Assembly: GCA_022606425.2 (NCBI GenBank) | Contig: JAHDVF020000106.1 | Span: 2,108,001 to 2,172,000 of the forward strand | Direction of reading: 5' to 3' | DNA length: 64,000 nt | Source of the DNA: Lepidostoma basale | Lineage: Eukaryota; Arthropoda; Insecta; Trichoptera; Lepidostomatidae | Shown here: positions 20,025 through 30,095 of the stretch, in pieces | Layout: each line of letters begins with the position of its first letter | How positions within the stretch are numbered: position 1 is the stretch's first letter | Program-made: the position numbers and the translations under genes | Notes under the pieces: model-generated | The model's database searches: none | Told to the model about the DNA's origin: nothing | Seen by the model: the letters and a program-made list of their open reading frames with translations, nothing else

Positions 20025-20257
20025 GATTTTTTTTTTAAATGTTAACGATGTAAATGGAACTATCATAGATATAGGGGAAGACCGAGGAAAACGTGGCACG
20101 ATCAAATAAATCAAATATTGATTGTCAGCCACCTGTGGAGTCAGAGAAATCGACGTGCGTTTTGACGATGTATGAATGTTGAGGAATCGAAAGAAGTATG
20201 TCAGGAAAGTGTGGCTGTCCATTGTGGATGTCCTGACGGCGTGATGGTTAGTTTTTT
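20025..20257 (+). mobile_element. LINE-A 3' fragment
   Basis: Starts at NVNDVNG, has a GRPRKTWHDQINQILIVSH run, a stop, CMNVEESKEVCQ, and a shortened end GGCGTGATGGTTAG. Joined directly to a LINE-C copy. Confidence 0.78.
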
Positions 20258-20695
20258 GTTATTAAAAATAAGTTATTATTGGTCTTACGCATGCTTTATA
20301 GATTCTTATAGACCAATTATAACATATGGCGTCGAAGCAAGGGCAGACACAGTAAAGACTAAACAAGTTTTGAGAACTTCCGAAATGAAGACACTGAGAA
20401 CGATAGCAGGCAAGATACTGAGAGATCGCACGAAGAAAACCAGAATAAGAGAGATATGTGAGGTTGAGGATATTATAAGATGGAGCAGATAGCGTAAAAG
20501 GGACTGGTATGGTCATATTCAAAGAATGGACACCACCAGACTCCCCTATATTACATTGCATAATCAGCCTCATGGGACTCGTCCTCGAGGAAGACCTCCT
20601 AAAAGATGGAAGGACAGCTGGGAATCTACCTCACAGGAGGAGCAACACTCTGGAGAACAGACCACATAGGTCTACAATAAGAAAGAAGAAGAAGA
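20258..20695 (+). pseudogene. LINE-C C-terminal domain
   Basis: Encodes CFIDSYRPIITYGVEARADT, VKTKQVLRTSEMKTLRTIAG, KILRDRTKKTRIREICEVED, a stop replacing Gln in SRQRK, then RDWYGHIQRMDTTRLPY and a frameshifted [14 protein letters not shown]. Ends TAAGAAAGAAGAAGAAGAAA. Post-RT domain only. Confidence 0.83.
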
Positions 20696-20734
20696 AAAAT
20701 CTACTCATATTTTTTATCGCTTTGTGCACCTTCA

Positions 20735-21320
20735 TTTACCAGGTCTTCCAAGAGAACGAGTCCCATGAGGTTGATTATACAATGCAATATAGGGGATAAT
20801 CAAATGATTTTACTGAAATCTCTTGATGGAAGTTCATTTTAAATAATAATTAAATAAAACGATGTTTTTTAACTACTTCCACTTTTGTCTTTATTTAGAC
20901 AGCGACCGGTTTCGCCAGGCTCGCTGGCATCGACAGACTGGTCAACTGCTCCGTGTGACTGGTGACCAGCAACTGGTGACCAGTCTGTCAGACGAAACCG
21001 GTCGCTGTCTAAATAAAGACAAAAGTGGAAGCAGTTAAAAAACATCAATATAGGGGAGTCTGGTAGAGTCCATTCTTTGAACATGACCGTACCAGTCCCT
21101 TATTCGTTGTCTGCTCCATCTTATATTATCCTCAACCTCACATATCTCTCTTATTCTGATGTTCCTCACGGGATCCCTCAGTGTCTTGCCTGCTATCGTC
21201 CTCAGTGTCTTCATTTCGGAAGTCCTCAAAACTTGTTTGGTCCTTACTGTGTCTGCCCTTGCTTCGACGCCATATGTTATTATTGGTCTTACGCATGCTT
21301 TATAGATTCTCATCTATAAG
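20735..21320 (-). pseudogene. LINE-C copy split by a hammerhead hairpin element
   Basis: 20735-20796 (reverse of NQPHGT...GRP codons) and 21046-21320 are two parts of one copy. The second reads MRIYKACVRPIITYGVEARA, DTVRTKQVLRTSEMKTLRTI, NIRIREICEVEDNIRWSRQR, WYGHVQRMDSTRLPYI. The interruption has a duplicated CAATATAGGGGA. Confidence 0.83.
20797..21045. mobile_element. HH4 hammerhead hairpin element with 12-bp target duplication
   Basis: A 249-bp insertion bordered by CAATATAGGGGA (20785-20796, 21046-21057). About 60-bp inverted arms: CGATGTTTTTTAACTACTTC to GACAGCGACCGGTTTCG against CGAAACCGGTCGCTGTC to GTTAAAAAACATC. The minus arm has CTGTCGA (core A6 changed to U), stem II GCCAG/CTGGC, GAAACCGGTC. 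In the plus arm stem II is deleted (CTGTCAGACGAAACCGGTC). No protein is encoded. Confidence 0.75.
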
Positions 21321-21737
21321 ACATGCGTAAGATTTTTCTGTTTGTAGCAAATTAGCTACACCATGCAGCGGCGCTTAAACTGCGGGGCGCGCGTCCCCGA
21401 CAGCGGCGGCTCTGCACCAGGGCCAGAGCGTAGGAGATGAACATTGTCATTTGAGATATTGCTAATCACGGAGTCATTTCATTGTTGTCCGCCCGTGATA
21501 CGCCGTGGGCGTTGCGAGGATATTATACTCGAAAACAAAATCGTCCAATGCCCAAATACGATGCCCGAACATTACTTTTATGCGAAATGAATTTGTCGAA
21601 ATTTATTGGGTGTTGAAAATTATGTAGAGGTGCATGAAACAAATTCCATTCAATCGATTTCGAAAATTCATTCTGCAAAACAAATATTAAAAAAAAACTT
21701 GTCTTCTGCGAGACGCGAATCAAACTCAAATTCTTTT
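21321..21737. other. Unassigned; includes a GC-rich patch
   Basis: 21365-21450 is GC-rich relative to its surroundings and has no coding frame or repeat partner that I noticed. Confidence 0.4.
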
Positions 21738-21820
21738 TTTATAACTAACTAACTAACTAACAATCACGCAGTTTCCCGAAAGGGTAGGCAGAAAGAATGG
21801 ACTGCCACACTTTAACCGAT
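21738..21820 (-). mobile_element. LINE-A 3' tip
   Basis: Reverse of the GTTA tail (ACTAACTAACTAACAATCAC) and of the CTGCCTACCC signature; truncated after about 70 bp. Confidence 0.75.
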
Positions 21821-21954
21821 GCGGCACTCCTCCATCCTTCTCTTTTCGGCCCCGCGGGAGACGCGGTGTGATGGGTTGCGAACCTCATCGCCACTAATAA
21901 GCTTCTCCCGCATAATATATTAAATAATTAATATAAATAAATAATATTATTAAT

Positions 21955-22040
21955 CGGGTGGTGGTCTAGGGGATAGAACGCTTGACTCCTAATCTAGGGG
22001 ACTTGGGTTCGAGCCTGGACACGACCAGATTCCTTCTTCA
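21955..22040 (+). repeat. tRNA-Arg(CCT)-like unit, plus arm
   Basis: A-box-like TGGTCTAGGGGAT (21962-21974), anticodon loop CTCCTAA with CCT at 21988-21990 and a 4-of-5 paired stem (21981-21985 with 21993-21997), B box GGTTCGAGCC (22006-22015). The acceptor stem does not pair, so it is tRNA-derived, not a working gene. It faces an inverted copy at 22163-22250. Confidence 0.72.
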
Positions 22041-22162
22041 TATATATATTTTTTTTTAATTATTATTATTTTTTAATAAAAATACTAATATCAAGGATTT
22101 ACATCAATGATATTAGAATTTATTTTACAATCTTCAATATGAGCAGAAAATAGCTCATTATT

Positions 22163-22250
22163 ATGAAGAAGGAATCTGGTCGCGTCCAGGCTTGAACCCA
22201 TGTCCCCTGGATCAGGAGCCAAGCATTCTATCCCCTAGACCACCACCCGA
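22163..22250 (-). repeat. tRNA-Arg(CCT)-like unit, minus arm
   Basis: Reverse complement of the 21955 unit with about ten changes; anticodon loop CTCCTGA, B box GGTTCAAGCC. The shared boundary motifs AATCGGGTGGTGG and AGATTCCTTCTTCA show that both units have the same ends. Confidence 0.7.
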
Positions 22251-22261
22251 TTTATTAAATA

Positions 22262-22520
22262 ATTAATACGAATGAAAACATCAGCTTTCTAGAAATGTTA
22301 TTATATTTTATGGGAATGACATGTTTCGCTCTTCTAAGGCATTATTAAATGATAGATAATTATAAATGAATAACATTTGATAATGCTATAAGAAGGGCGA
22401 AACATGTCATTCCCATAAAATATAATAAAACTTCTAGAAAACTGACGTTTTCATTCTTATTAATTATTTAATATGTAGTTTTACATCATTGTTCAAGAAA
22501 CAATACATATTTTTAATTTT
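22262..22520. repeat. HH3 hairpin element
   Basis: Arms AATACGAATGAAAACATCAG to TTTTATGGGAATGACATGTT (22266-22326) and the reverse, GAAACATGTCATTCCCATAA to GACGTTTTCATTC (22399-22454). The GCGAAACATGTC block and a stem before it recall hammerhead elements, but the core reads TTGATAA, with the essential G8 changed. The right side continues with ATTATTTAATATG and a TTGTTCAAGAAACAA palindrome, also at 34083-34130 and 63829-63880. Confidence 0.7.
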
Positions 22521-22525
22521 AGATA

Positions 22526-22700
22526 AACTTACGGCGTCAACTCTGTGGAATTCCGTAATGACGAATTTTTATGAATTAAAACACTGTTTTTTCCACTTTT
22601 CAGTTTATTTTTATTGACATGTTTCCATGGCTTACACCTTCTTTATCAAAAATAAACTCAAAAGTGGATAAAACAGTGTTTTAATTCATAAAAAATATTT
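22526..22700. repeat. HH2 hairpin element, decayed
   Basis: Same family as 51662-51910: arms TGAATTAAAACACTGTTTTT and the reverse AACAGTGTTTTAATTCATAA. The internal ribozyme has decayed: the minus strand has AAGGTGTAAGCCATGG, then AAACATGTCAAT, and the plus ribozyme is missing. Confidence 0.65.
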
Positions 22701-22764
22701 TTTTTTACAACATTTTGAATGTATACAAATACTTGTAGACGAACAACTGGATTTCACCCATTGT

Positions 22765-23130
22765 GGGCTATCAATTCAAGAATCAATTGTATCTCAATAG
22801 AGACGAAGATGCAAATTGGAAACAGAATATGGTTGATCGAAGTTTCTAGCAATGCGCTAAATGGCGGTAACCTTTCACATTGCGTTAAAAAGATCTTCTG
22901 CTTAATGCTTAAAAAAATACAATCTTCATAGATGGCGTTAGTGTGTAGATTGCAAAAACTACCATGTAAATGGTGGTCTTACAGATTAACATATCTACAA
23001 CTTCCAAAAAATTGTCAGAAATGGTGGTCATAAGAAAAAAATGTGGAATGGGGAATGTTGTATTACATAAAACGTGCGCTTAACACAACCAATGACAGGT
23101 CATAAGTCCTGTAAACACCTCGATCAACCA
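22765..23130. mobile_element. MITE-like element, copy 2
   Basis: Same 60-bp flank as 12483, then an element with inverted ends (ATATGGTTGATCGA, TCGATCAACCATAT), in the opposite orientation to copy 1. Internal landmarks CATAGATGGCGTTAGTGTGT and GGGGAATGTTGTATTACAT match. Confidence 0.65.
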
Positions 23131-23995
23131 TATATTTTTATTATTTTTATTGTATGTATGGTGAACCAAGTATTTATAGTTCTTTACTTCCGTGAATATT
23201 TGACGCATTGCAACTGCTTCCAATATAAATCCACAACACAAAAGGCGAAGGCGAATGTAGATTTAAATTTTATATCATACAAGCATATTAGATTTTTCGG
23301 TCAGATATTTCAGTAGTTACAATAAAATAAATATTTAAAATTATGTAAATTTGTGTCCAATTCAATTTGAGCTTGTGCGTACTAAACTCTCGACAAAATG
23401 ACTGACCCCGATTGTGTTTTCGATAAACTATTAAATATCCGCTGTGGGAGGGATCCTGCCTCCCGTTTAGGAATAATTGTCCGGAATTCCAGCAGATCAT
23501 TGTGTTTCACAACAAAGCTTCCGCGGTCCAGCTGTCGGCGGTTTTCTCATCTCAACACAGCGCATGCGTGCGCTATGCGATGCCAACAGATGAAGAACGT
23601 ACGCCATATTTTAAGTTTTATCACATAACATTAGATATGTATTGAATTATATGCTATTATATCATTATTCCACCATTTAAACTAAATTAGAATCACAATC
23701 TGTTATAACTAACTAATGAATTATTTCTTTGTTGACACTTTAAAGATCTTGCTGGAGTTGAATTGTTTTAAGGTCTGTTTGTTTTAAGATGTATGTAAAT
23801 AAAAACATCCTAAATTTCCAAAACGATTCATTTTTATTTTCCTACCAAAAAACGCCCTCCAAAAAAGATTTTAAAATCGGCTTAAGTTACCAGACCTACC
23901 TTAAATAATGGTGGATACGTGGAAAAATACATTTAATTAAAGTAAAAACAAAAGTCCAGATCGTCCAGGTGACAATATGTGAATCATCGAAAAGA
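23131..23995. other. Unassigned, possibly unique sequence
   Basis: No repeat partner or gene recognised; a more GC-balanced stretch lies at 23400-23600. Confidence 0.4.
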
Positions 23996-23999
23996 ACTT

Positions 24000-24560
24000 T
24001 ATTGTGTGTTATTCAATTTATTCAATTTATTTTTAAATCATAAACATTACAGAATATAACAGAAGCGCTTATGACTATACAGGTAGGTAAAAAAAAACTA
24101 TTTTAAACAGTAAATACAATAAAGAAATTTAAAAATAGACAAAAACACAAAAAACACGAGATAATAAAAAAATAAAGACCAAATAAGTAATTAGAAACAA
24201 TAAGAAGAACAACACATTATTTAAGAGATAGATGTTTTCTGAAGGAAGCCTCACTATCGTGGAAGATGTCCACATCCGAAGAGATGCGGTTTAGAAGGAT
24301 TATTGCCCTGCCCACGGGCATAACTTTAGGTAAATTGGTTCTACACAGTGGCAGGTGGAATAATCTATGTTGCCTTTGTCGCAGATAATTGTCAGGGACA
24401 AACAAAGTCAAGTCATTCAAAATATCAGAGTTATGTATTCGACCACGAATCAGTTGAAAAAAATGAACACCCAAATGGATAGTTCGTCTAATTTCCAATG
24501 ATTGGTAGTCCAGCATACCCAGCAAGAAATCAGTTGGGTACGGCCAGGGGTAATAACCGT
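24000..24560 (-). pseudogene. LINE-D C-terminal fragment and 3' UTR
   Basis: An open minus frame of 102 codons: MLGMLDYQSLEIRRTIHLGV, HFFQLIRGRIHNSDILNDLT, LFVPDNYLRQRQHRLFHLPL, RTNLPKVMPVGRAIILLN, ending HLSLK. The left side is the AT-rich 3' UTR. No RT palm. Confidence 0.8.
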
Positions 24561-24589
24561 TATCTTTGAGGTTATGTTATTTTTATTAA

Positions 24590-24996
24590 CTTAGGAAATA
24601 TAAAATAACTGAATATTGTAACATGTTTAATCCACAAAATATTAAAAATATATTTAAAAACACGAAATGTTTTGGGAGGATACCTCCATCTTCAGGTGTA
24701 AAAATATATTAAAAACTAAACAATGAAAGACTAATATAAAAATAAAATAAAAACGCATTTAAAATTCGATACAATAATTTTAATTTAAAAATTAACCTTT
24801 TTAAATTTTCTATTTATATTTAAATTATTGTATCGAATTTTAAATGCGCTTTTTTTAGTCTTTCTTTGTTTAGTTTTTATTATTTATTTACATCTGAAGA
24901 TGGAGGTATCCTCCGAAACATGTCGTGTTTTTTTAATATTTTCTTTTATATTTTGTGGATTAAATAAGTTATTTTGAATTTCCTTAGTATATTAAT
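24590..24996. mobile_element. HH1 hammerhead hairpin element, complete
   Basis: Two arms of about 190 bp (24593-24789 and 24808-24993) in near-perfect inverted orientation, ending ACTTAGGAAAT and ATTTCCTTAGT. Each arm carries a hammerhead motif: the plus one (24890-24928) is intact; the minus one (24676-24719) has GAAAC changed to CAAAAC. No coding. The same family occurs at 35651-36388 and as a single arm at 35162-35282. Confidence 0.82.
24890..24928 (+). ncRNA. Hammerhead ribozyme motif in HH1
   Basis: CTGAAGA (24894-24900), one unpaired T, stem II GGAGG/CCTCC with loop TAT, GAAAC (24915-24919), AT, GTC (24922-24924). Stem I pairs 24890-24893 (ACAT) with 24925-24928 (GTGT). Core residues are all as expected. 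Confidence 0.72.
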
Positions 24997-25164
24997 CACT
25001 ATGGAATTGTTGATGTTTTAGTCTCTAAATGTGTGCGGTGACGCCCGCTGGTAGCGATGAGGTCCGAACAGAGAAGGATGGTGTGCCGCATTGGTACCTA
25101 CATGGAATATTCAAAGTTTTATATTTTATCAGAATACCAAAATACAAAATGGACCGAAAATTTT

Positions 25165-25285
25165 GGTTTGGATTGGGCTGGTTCAATTAGACTATATTTT
25201 TAAAAATCCACAAACCTCAATTAACCTCAAACGGAAGGTGTTTGACTGCTGCGTCTTACCGCTGTTATCTTATGGATTTGAAACT
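25165..25285 (+). pseudogene. LINE-F-like fragment
   Basis: Encodes VQLDYIFKNPQTSINLKRKV, FDCCVLPLLSYGFETITL, the CVLP..TYG.ET segment seen in LINE-F at 42770. Runs directly into an inverted LINE-A copy. Confidence 0.65.
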
Positions 25286-25700
25286 ATAACATTGTCGTCG
25301 ATTTCTCTGACTCCTCACGTAACTGACATTCAATATTTGATTTATTTGATCGAGACACGTTTTCCTCGGTCTTCCTCTATTTTTAGTTCCATTTACATCG
25401 TTAACATATATATTTATTACCATTCTTTCTTCATACATTCTTTCCGCGTGTGCAAACCATCTTAATTATACTTTCATTATTTTGTTCATAACACCATCAT
25501 TCGCACCGCATTCACTTCTCTTATTTTTATTCGACACTCTCTCATACACAGAGTACCTACATATTCGTCTAAAAGATCTTATTTCCACTGCATTTATTCT
25601 ACTTTCATCCTTCTTTTACCAGTTCCATGCTTCGCTTCCATACATAAAGGTCGGTAGAAGAACACCATTGTGCACTTGTCTACGATATTTTTAATATTTT
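25275..25700 (-). mobile_element. LINE-A fragment
   Basis: Minus-strand codons for the C-terminal domain from RNRR back to LMYGSEAWNW and TLMY; no GTTA end. Frames broken near 25465. Confidence 0.75.
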
Positions 25701-25800
25701 ACGATACATCCACATTTCAAAGGCATCCAGATTTTAGGTCAAGGTCCATGTTTCCATACCGTAGAATAAGATGGGTAGCACGCAACATCGAAATATGTAT
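25701..25800 (-). pseudogene. LINE-E fragment
   Basis: Minus strand: VLPILFYGMETWTLT..NLDAFEMWMYRKI-like, homologous to 37080-37165. Confidence 0.6.
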
Positions 25801-26112
25801 TCTGATTCGCGATTCGAGGGTCGTCCCATTATTCCGATTATAAAGATGTTTAAAATATTTAACCATAATGTGAGAGCTTAATATGTAAATATTTTGGTTT
25901 TAAAACATTATACAATCGATACAATTCACAATTGTGGCGTTACTATTTCTCGTTTATGCTCGAAAGTTACATAAAAAACAAATGTTTGCTTTCGGCACGC
26001 GAAAATATATCTTACTACCGGAATTCAAGTGTTTCTTCTGAACAACTTGTTGAATATTAAATAAAAACATCTAGAAATTGTGAATGAATAGCAGTCAATG
26101 AGTTTTTGTATT
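25801..26112. other. Unassigned
   Basis: Nothing recognised. Confidence 0.4.
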
Positions 26113-26530
26113 AGATTTTACATCTGGGACTTGGACTTGGATCATCTGCCTTACAGAGGTTCAGCTCATGTGGCTATTATGTAGTATGGGAACATTGTTG
26201 GAAGGTGCTTTGGTCGGTTGTTAGATTATGCGGGGGCATGATTTGTGTGGCCCGGAGTGTTCCTCTAAAGAAGGATCGATTTTGGGTGCTTCTGGCTGCT
26301 GGAGGTGTTTGGGTCATAATTTCAGAGGTCTTTGTTATTGTGGGGTTAGGATGTGAAGGCAGTCCTTTGTAAAAACGTTCCGCAAGTTTCAGAATGAATT
26401 CATCTATCATCTATCATGAAGGCGCACCAAGCGATAAACGGATAGCCTTATTTTGCAGGATTTGTAGTTTTCGTATGTGATTTGAAGCTGCATAGCCCCA
26501 GATTGGGGCTGCGTAAGTGAAAAAAGACTC
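26113..26530 (-). pseudogene. Jockey-like LINE C-terminal fragment
   Basis: The minus strand from 26520 reads TYAAPIWGYAASNHIRKLQI, LQNKAIRLSLGAPS, then after a shift MIDEFILKLAERFYKGLPSH, PNPTI. Y..P.WG.AA..H...LQ..QNKA.R followed by HPNP is typical of Jockey-clade C-termini. The 3' end (26117-26176) recurs inverted at 34255-34315. Confidence 0.75.
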
Positions 26531-26745
26531 GAGGAAGGCCAAGGAAGTCATAGCATGACCAAATTAATCAATTACTGAAAGGCGGCCAAGTTCGATGTAG
26601 GGACAATCGACGAACGCGCATATCACGATGTGAATGTAGAAGATGCGCGAGATTCATGTCAGGAGAAAACAATGTGGCGATCCATCCTCTCTGCCTACCC
26701 CTGCGGGGAAACGGCGTGATGGTTAGTTAGTTAGTTAGTTATCCT
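26521..26745 (+). mobile_element. LINE-A 3' end fragment
   Basis: RGRPRKS then HDQINQLLKGGQVRC, VEDARDSCQEKTMWRSILSA, YPCGETA; three GTTA repeats. Confidence 0.78.
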
Positions 26746-26814
26746 TGCGAAATTTTTTCACTTATTAACACTTTCTAGTTAATCACTGAAGCGTGTAAGG
26801 GGGAGTCCTAATAC

Positions 26815-26895
26815 GGCACTTTAAGAAGAAGAAGAAGCGGGCCATTCTCTATGCCTACTCTTCCGGGGATACGGCGTGATGGTTAGTTTGTATTA
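26815..26895 (+). mobile_element. LINE tips: GAA tail joined to LINE-A 3' tip
   Basis: TTTAAGAAGAAGAAGAAG (a GAA tail of another LINE) abuts GGGCCATTCTCTATGCCTAC to GGCGTGATGGTTAG. Confidence 0.6.
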
Positions 26896-27290
26896 AGTAT
26901 TTAAATTCATTAAATGTAGTATAAACGACTGTCTTTTGACTCCACAGTCATGTATTGACATTAAAGGATCAGTGTGTCAATTTCCCGCTAAATTAGCAGC
27001 GGATTAAGTATTAAGTCATTTAATTTAGTGTCCCGGCTTTGTGCTGGAGGGTGGGAACAGGGAACGGAGGGTTGGGCAAGGCGCGAGAGATAAATCAATA
27101 CCGAGCATGGCAGATTCCCCACAATAATCTGGAATAATCGCTCGCCGGCCGGCATTGCCGTTTTACCACCGTTTTCCCGTGTTGCCAGTGCGAAAATATT
27201 TACACTAATTACCCATCTACGATGCGCGAATTTCTTTGTTAATTCAAATATTCGAATCTCATTTATTTCACATATTTAAAAATAAACGCC
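26896..27290. other. Unassigned
   Basis: A GC-richer patch at 27030-27190 has no recognised gene. Confidence 0.4.
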
Positions 27291-27294
27291 ATTA

Positions 27295-27540
27295 CTAATT
27301 AAATATCACGCATACCACGGAGTAGTAGGCACAGAGGATGGACCGCCAAAGACTGTGTGACAATCACACTGCCAACGCCGGGAATCAAACCCGAGATCTT
27401 TAGTGTGTTTATTTTATTTTATTTTATGGGAATGGCATGTTTCGTCATGCTAAGACATTAACAAAATTTCGCATATCTTTTTTTTAATGTTATATAAAGC
27501 CATTTGATGGATGTAAAAGACTTTTTGTATTCATATTATT
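27295..27540 (-). repeat. Relics: LINE-A tip, SINE-1 head, HH3 arm
   Basis: 27300-27345 resembles the LINE-A 3' tip. 27350-27402 is SINE-1 (TGTGACAATCACACTGCCAA, GGGAATCAAACCCGAG). 27405-27450 has the HH3 block TTTTATGGGAATGGCATGTT. Confidence 0.6.
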
Positions 27541-27960
27541 ATTCTTCTTCTTCTTCCTCAGCCTATTCCCGTCCACTCCTGGACAAAGGCCTCCTCCATT
27601 TGCTTCCATGTCATTCTGTCCTGTGCAGACTTCATCCAGGTTATTCCGACGTGTCTGTTTAGATCATCCTTCCGCCGTAGTTGCGGTCGCCCTGCACTTC
27701 TCTTCGCCGTCCACGGTCTCCAAGTCAGCAGTCTTCTTGTCCATTTTTCATCTGAGCTTCTGGCTACGTGACCCGCCCATTGCCATTTTAGAGTCGCCAC
27801 CCGGTGGATGATGTTAGTGACCTTTGTTTTTTCTCTCACCGTATCGTTTCTGACTCTGTCTCTTAGGCTTATTCCTAACATGGCTCTTTCCATGGCTCTT
27901 TGGGTCACTCGCAGTTTCTCGGCACTTTTTTTGGACAATGTTTCAATGTAACAATTCATA
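27541..27960 (-). pseudogene. LINE-F C-terminal domain, longest open copy
   Basis: A minus frame of 133 codons: MNCYIETLSKKSAEKLRVTQ, RAMERAMLGISLRDRVRNDT, WQWAGHVARSSDEKWTRRLL, TWRPWTAKRSAGRPQLRRKD, DL, then EEAFVQEWTGIG and a GAA tail. Typical post-RT domain (RAMER.MLGI, WAGHVAR, GRP). RT is absent. Confidence 0.83.
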
Positions 27961-28368
27961 TTAATAATTTAAATTAACAATCGAATGTAAAAAAGAATAA
28001 TTCCAATTTTTAAACCAACGTTTTCATATTCGCACGCGAATTCAAAAATAGAATTTGATTCTCCGATCTGTCAACACTTTTCACCGCCTAGGACTATCGG
28101 ACAACCCTTCTCTATTGCCATGGTAACCCCTCAGAGTGTGAGAGAGATCCGCGTATGAGTGTTCCTCCCTCTCCCTGCTCTAATCCTAAAGCATTTCACT
28201 TCCAAAAAGAGGGTCGGTAACCCACCCCCCTAATACAGTTTTTAAGGACTCAGTTGTTTTATCGATTCTTTTAAAAATAGCGAGATGGTTTGGCCGTGCA
28301 AATAAAAAAGCACATTTAAAGATAAAGTATAATAAGTTATTTAAGAATTTATAGAATGCCAAAAGTTT
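27961..28368. other. Unassigned
   Basis: Nothing recognised. Confidence 0.4.
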
Positions 28369-28530
28369 ACGTCACACAATCAAATATTAAATGTCACCCA
28401 CTTGAAGAGTCAGAAAAATCGACGTGCGTGCGTGACACTATATATGAATGTTGAGGAATCGAGAGAAGTATGTCAGGAAAGAGCAGTAAGGTGGTCAATT
28501 ATTTATGCCTAAGCCTTCGGAGAATCAAAA
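28369..28530 (+). mobile_element. LINE-A relic
   Basis: Decayed 3' fragment (NQILNVTHLKSQKNRRACVT, CQERAVRWSI), ending without GTTA repeats. Confidence 0.65.
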
Positions 28531-28790
28531 AATAACAATAATAATAATAATTCTAACTTAAAAAGAGAATATGCAAAAAAAAATTAAAACCTACTTTAAA
28601 CTTCTGACTTTAAGTTTAAAAAACCGCAGACTTTAAGTTCGTACGTCTATCACCACCTTTAGACCTGCTTTATCAAGGGTAGAAATAGCCATGATACTGT
28701 CCAATCTGTAATGGGTGAGGAACGACAAAAAGAAGTCAAAGTAGATAAAATTGTCAAACACCGATATAATATAATAATCCATATTTCTAG
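28531..28790. other. Unassigned
   Basis: Nothing recognised. Confidence 0.4.
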
Positions 28791-29780
28791 TTTACAAAGG
28801 ATGGGAGAGTGGAGAAGGATATTGAAAGAAGGGTTGGGGCAGGCAACAGAGTAAATGGTGCACTTAAAGTTGTCATCGTAAACAAAATCTTATCCAAAAA
28901 AGCTAAGATGGCAGTGCATTATGGTGTTCTTGTGCCGACCCTTATGTATGGAAGTGAAGCATGGAACTGGCAAAACAAGGATCAAAGTAAAATAATTGCA
29001 GTAGAAATGAGATCTCTAAGACGAATGTGTAGTAAATCTGTATATAATATAGTGTAAAATGCAAGTATAAGAATTGAAAGGGTCTTTAAGATAGTTTGGA
29101 CACATGGAAAGAATGAGTGAAGAGAGAATGGTGAATAAGGTATATCTAAACGACGTGAACAGAAATAGAGAAAGGCCGAGGAAAACGTGGCACAATCAAA
29201 TATTGAATGTCGGTCACGTGAGGAGTCGGAGAAATCGACGTGCGTGCATGACAAGATTTTATTTATTTATTTATTTAAACATGATACACAAATGAGACAT
29301 TACAAACGAAAAACATTTAGGCGACTCATTTGGACACAAAACAGTGTTACAAAGATAAGATTAAACAACATGAGACCAAAAAATCATACATATCAGAAGG
29401 AATCCAAATATTTCGACGTCAGTGAGGCAGTACCTACTCTTTCCAGAATTTGTAATATTTTTTTATGAATACTGCCTCACTAACACTGAAAATGTCCAAA
29501 TCCGAGATGATTAGATTCAGCGTCCGAATTGCTCTTCCTACTGGCATCACCAAAGGCAGGTTGGTTCTGCGTGACGGAGCAAAGAACAATTGATGTCGGC
29601 GCTGTCGCAGGTAGTTATCAGGAACAAAAAGACCTATTTGCTCCAGAACATAGGGGTTCTGTATGAATGTAGAGGAATCGAGAGAAGTATGTCATGACAG
29701 AACAGTGTGGCAGTCCATTCTTTCTGCCTACTCCTCCGGGAAGACGGCGTGATGATTAGTTAGTTAGTTTAGTTTTCGTG
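28791..29780 (+). pseudogene. LINE-A copy interrupted by LINE-D
   Basis: 28791-29257: DGRVEKDIERRVGAGNRVNG, ALKVVIVNKILSKKAKMAVH, YGVLVPTLMYGSEAWNW, RSLRRMCSKSVYNIV, stop, then the domain to RNRRACMTR. 29661-29780: CMNVEESREVCHDRTVWQSI to GTTAGTTAGTT. The gap is filled by an inverted LINE-D end. No clear target duplication. Confidence 0.82.
29258..29660 (-). pseudogene. LINE-D end inserted in LINE-A
   Basis: The left border is an (ATTT)n tail. The minus strand carries the codons for NPYVLEQIGLFVPDNYLRQR and RTNLPLVMPVGRAI. Very similar to the copy at 13436, with a roughly 50-bp local duplication of the ATACTGCCTCACT region near 29430-29480. Confidence 0.8.
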
Positions 29781-30095
29781 TTCCATATCTTTATCCATAT
29801 TTGACCGTCCTTAATGGTTCCGAGGATTCTACGAGGATTTCCTTTGACGCAGTTTAGTTTTATTAAGTGTCCAGATCTTCGAGGTATAGTACCTACGTTT
29901 AAACTTGTCTTATCATTGTTTTATACAATATAGTCGTTGTTTTTCTGTATAGTAGACGCGACTTCAATTATTTAATGTGGCCAAAGACACTTCGGTTTTC
30001 TAGGAACATATTTTTTCCAATCTCTTCGCTTACATCATTTTTGTAGTTGACTCAGGAACCTAGGTATGTGAACTGTTCCACTGTATAGTAGTTAT
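29781..30095 (-). pseudogene. LINE fragment, thumb region
   Basis: The minus strand reads YYTVEQFTYLGS, a stop, VNYKNDVSEEIGKNMFLENR, then VGTIPRRSGHLIKLNCVKGN, PRRILGTI. VEQFTYLGS...EI is the segment seen in LINE-B at 40490-40540. Confidence 0.65.

Noticed and set aside
21955..22250. Two functional tRNA-Arg genes
   Set aside because: The acceptor stems do not pair and the units sit as an inverted pair with extra shared flanks.
22262..22520. Active hammerhead in HH3 elements
   Set aside because: The catalytic G8 position is A in all HH3 copies seen (GATAA), so I list them only as related hairpins.
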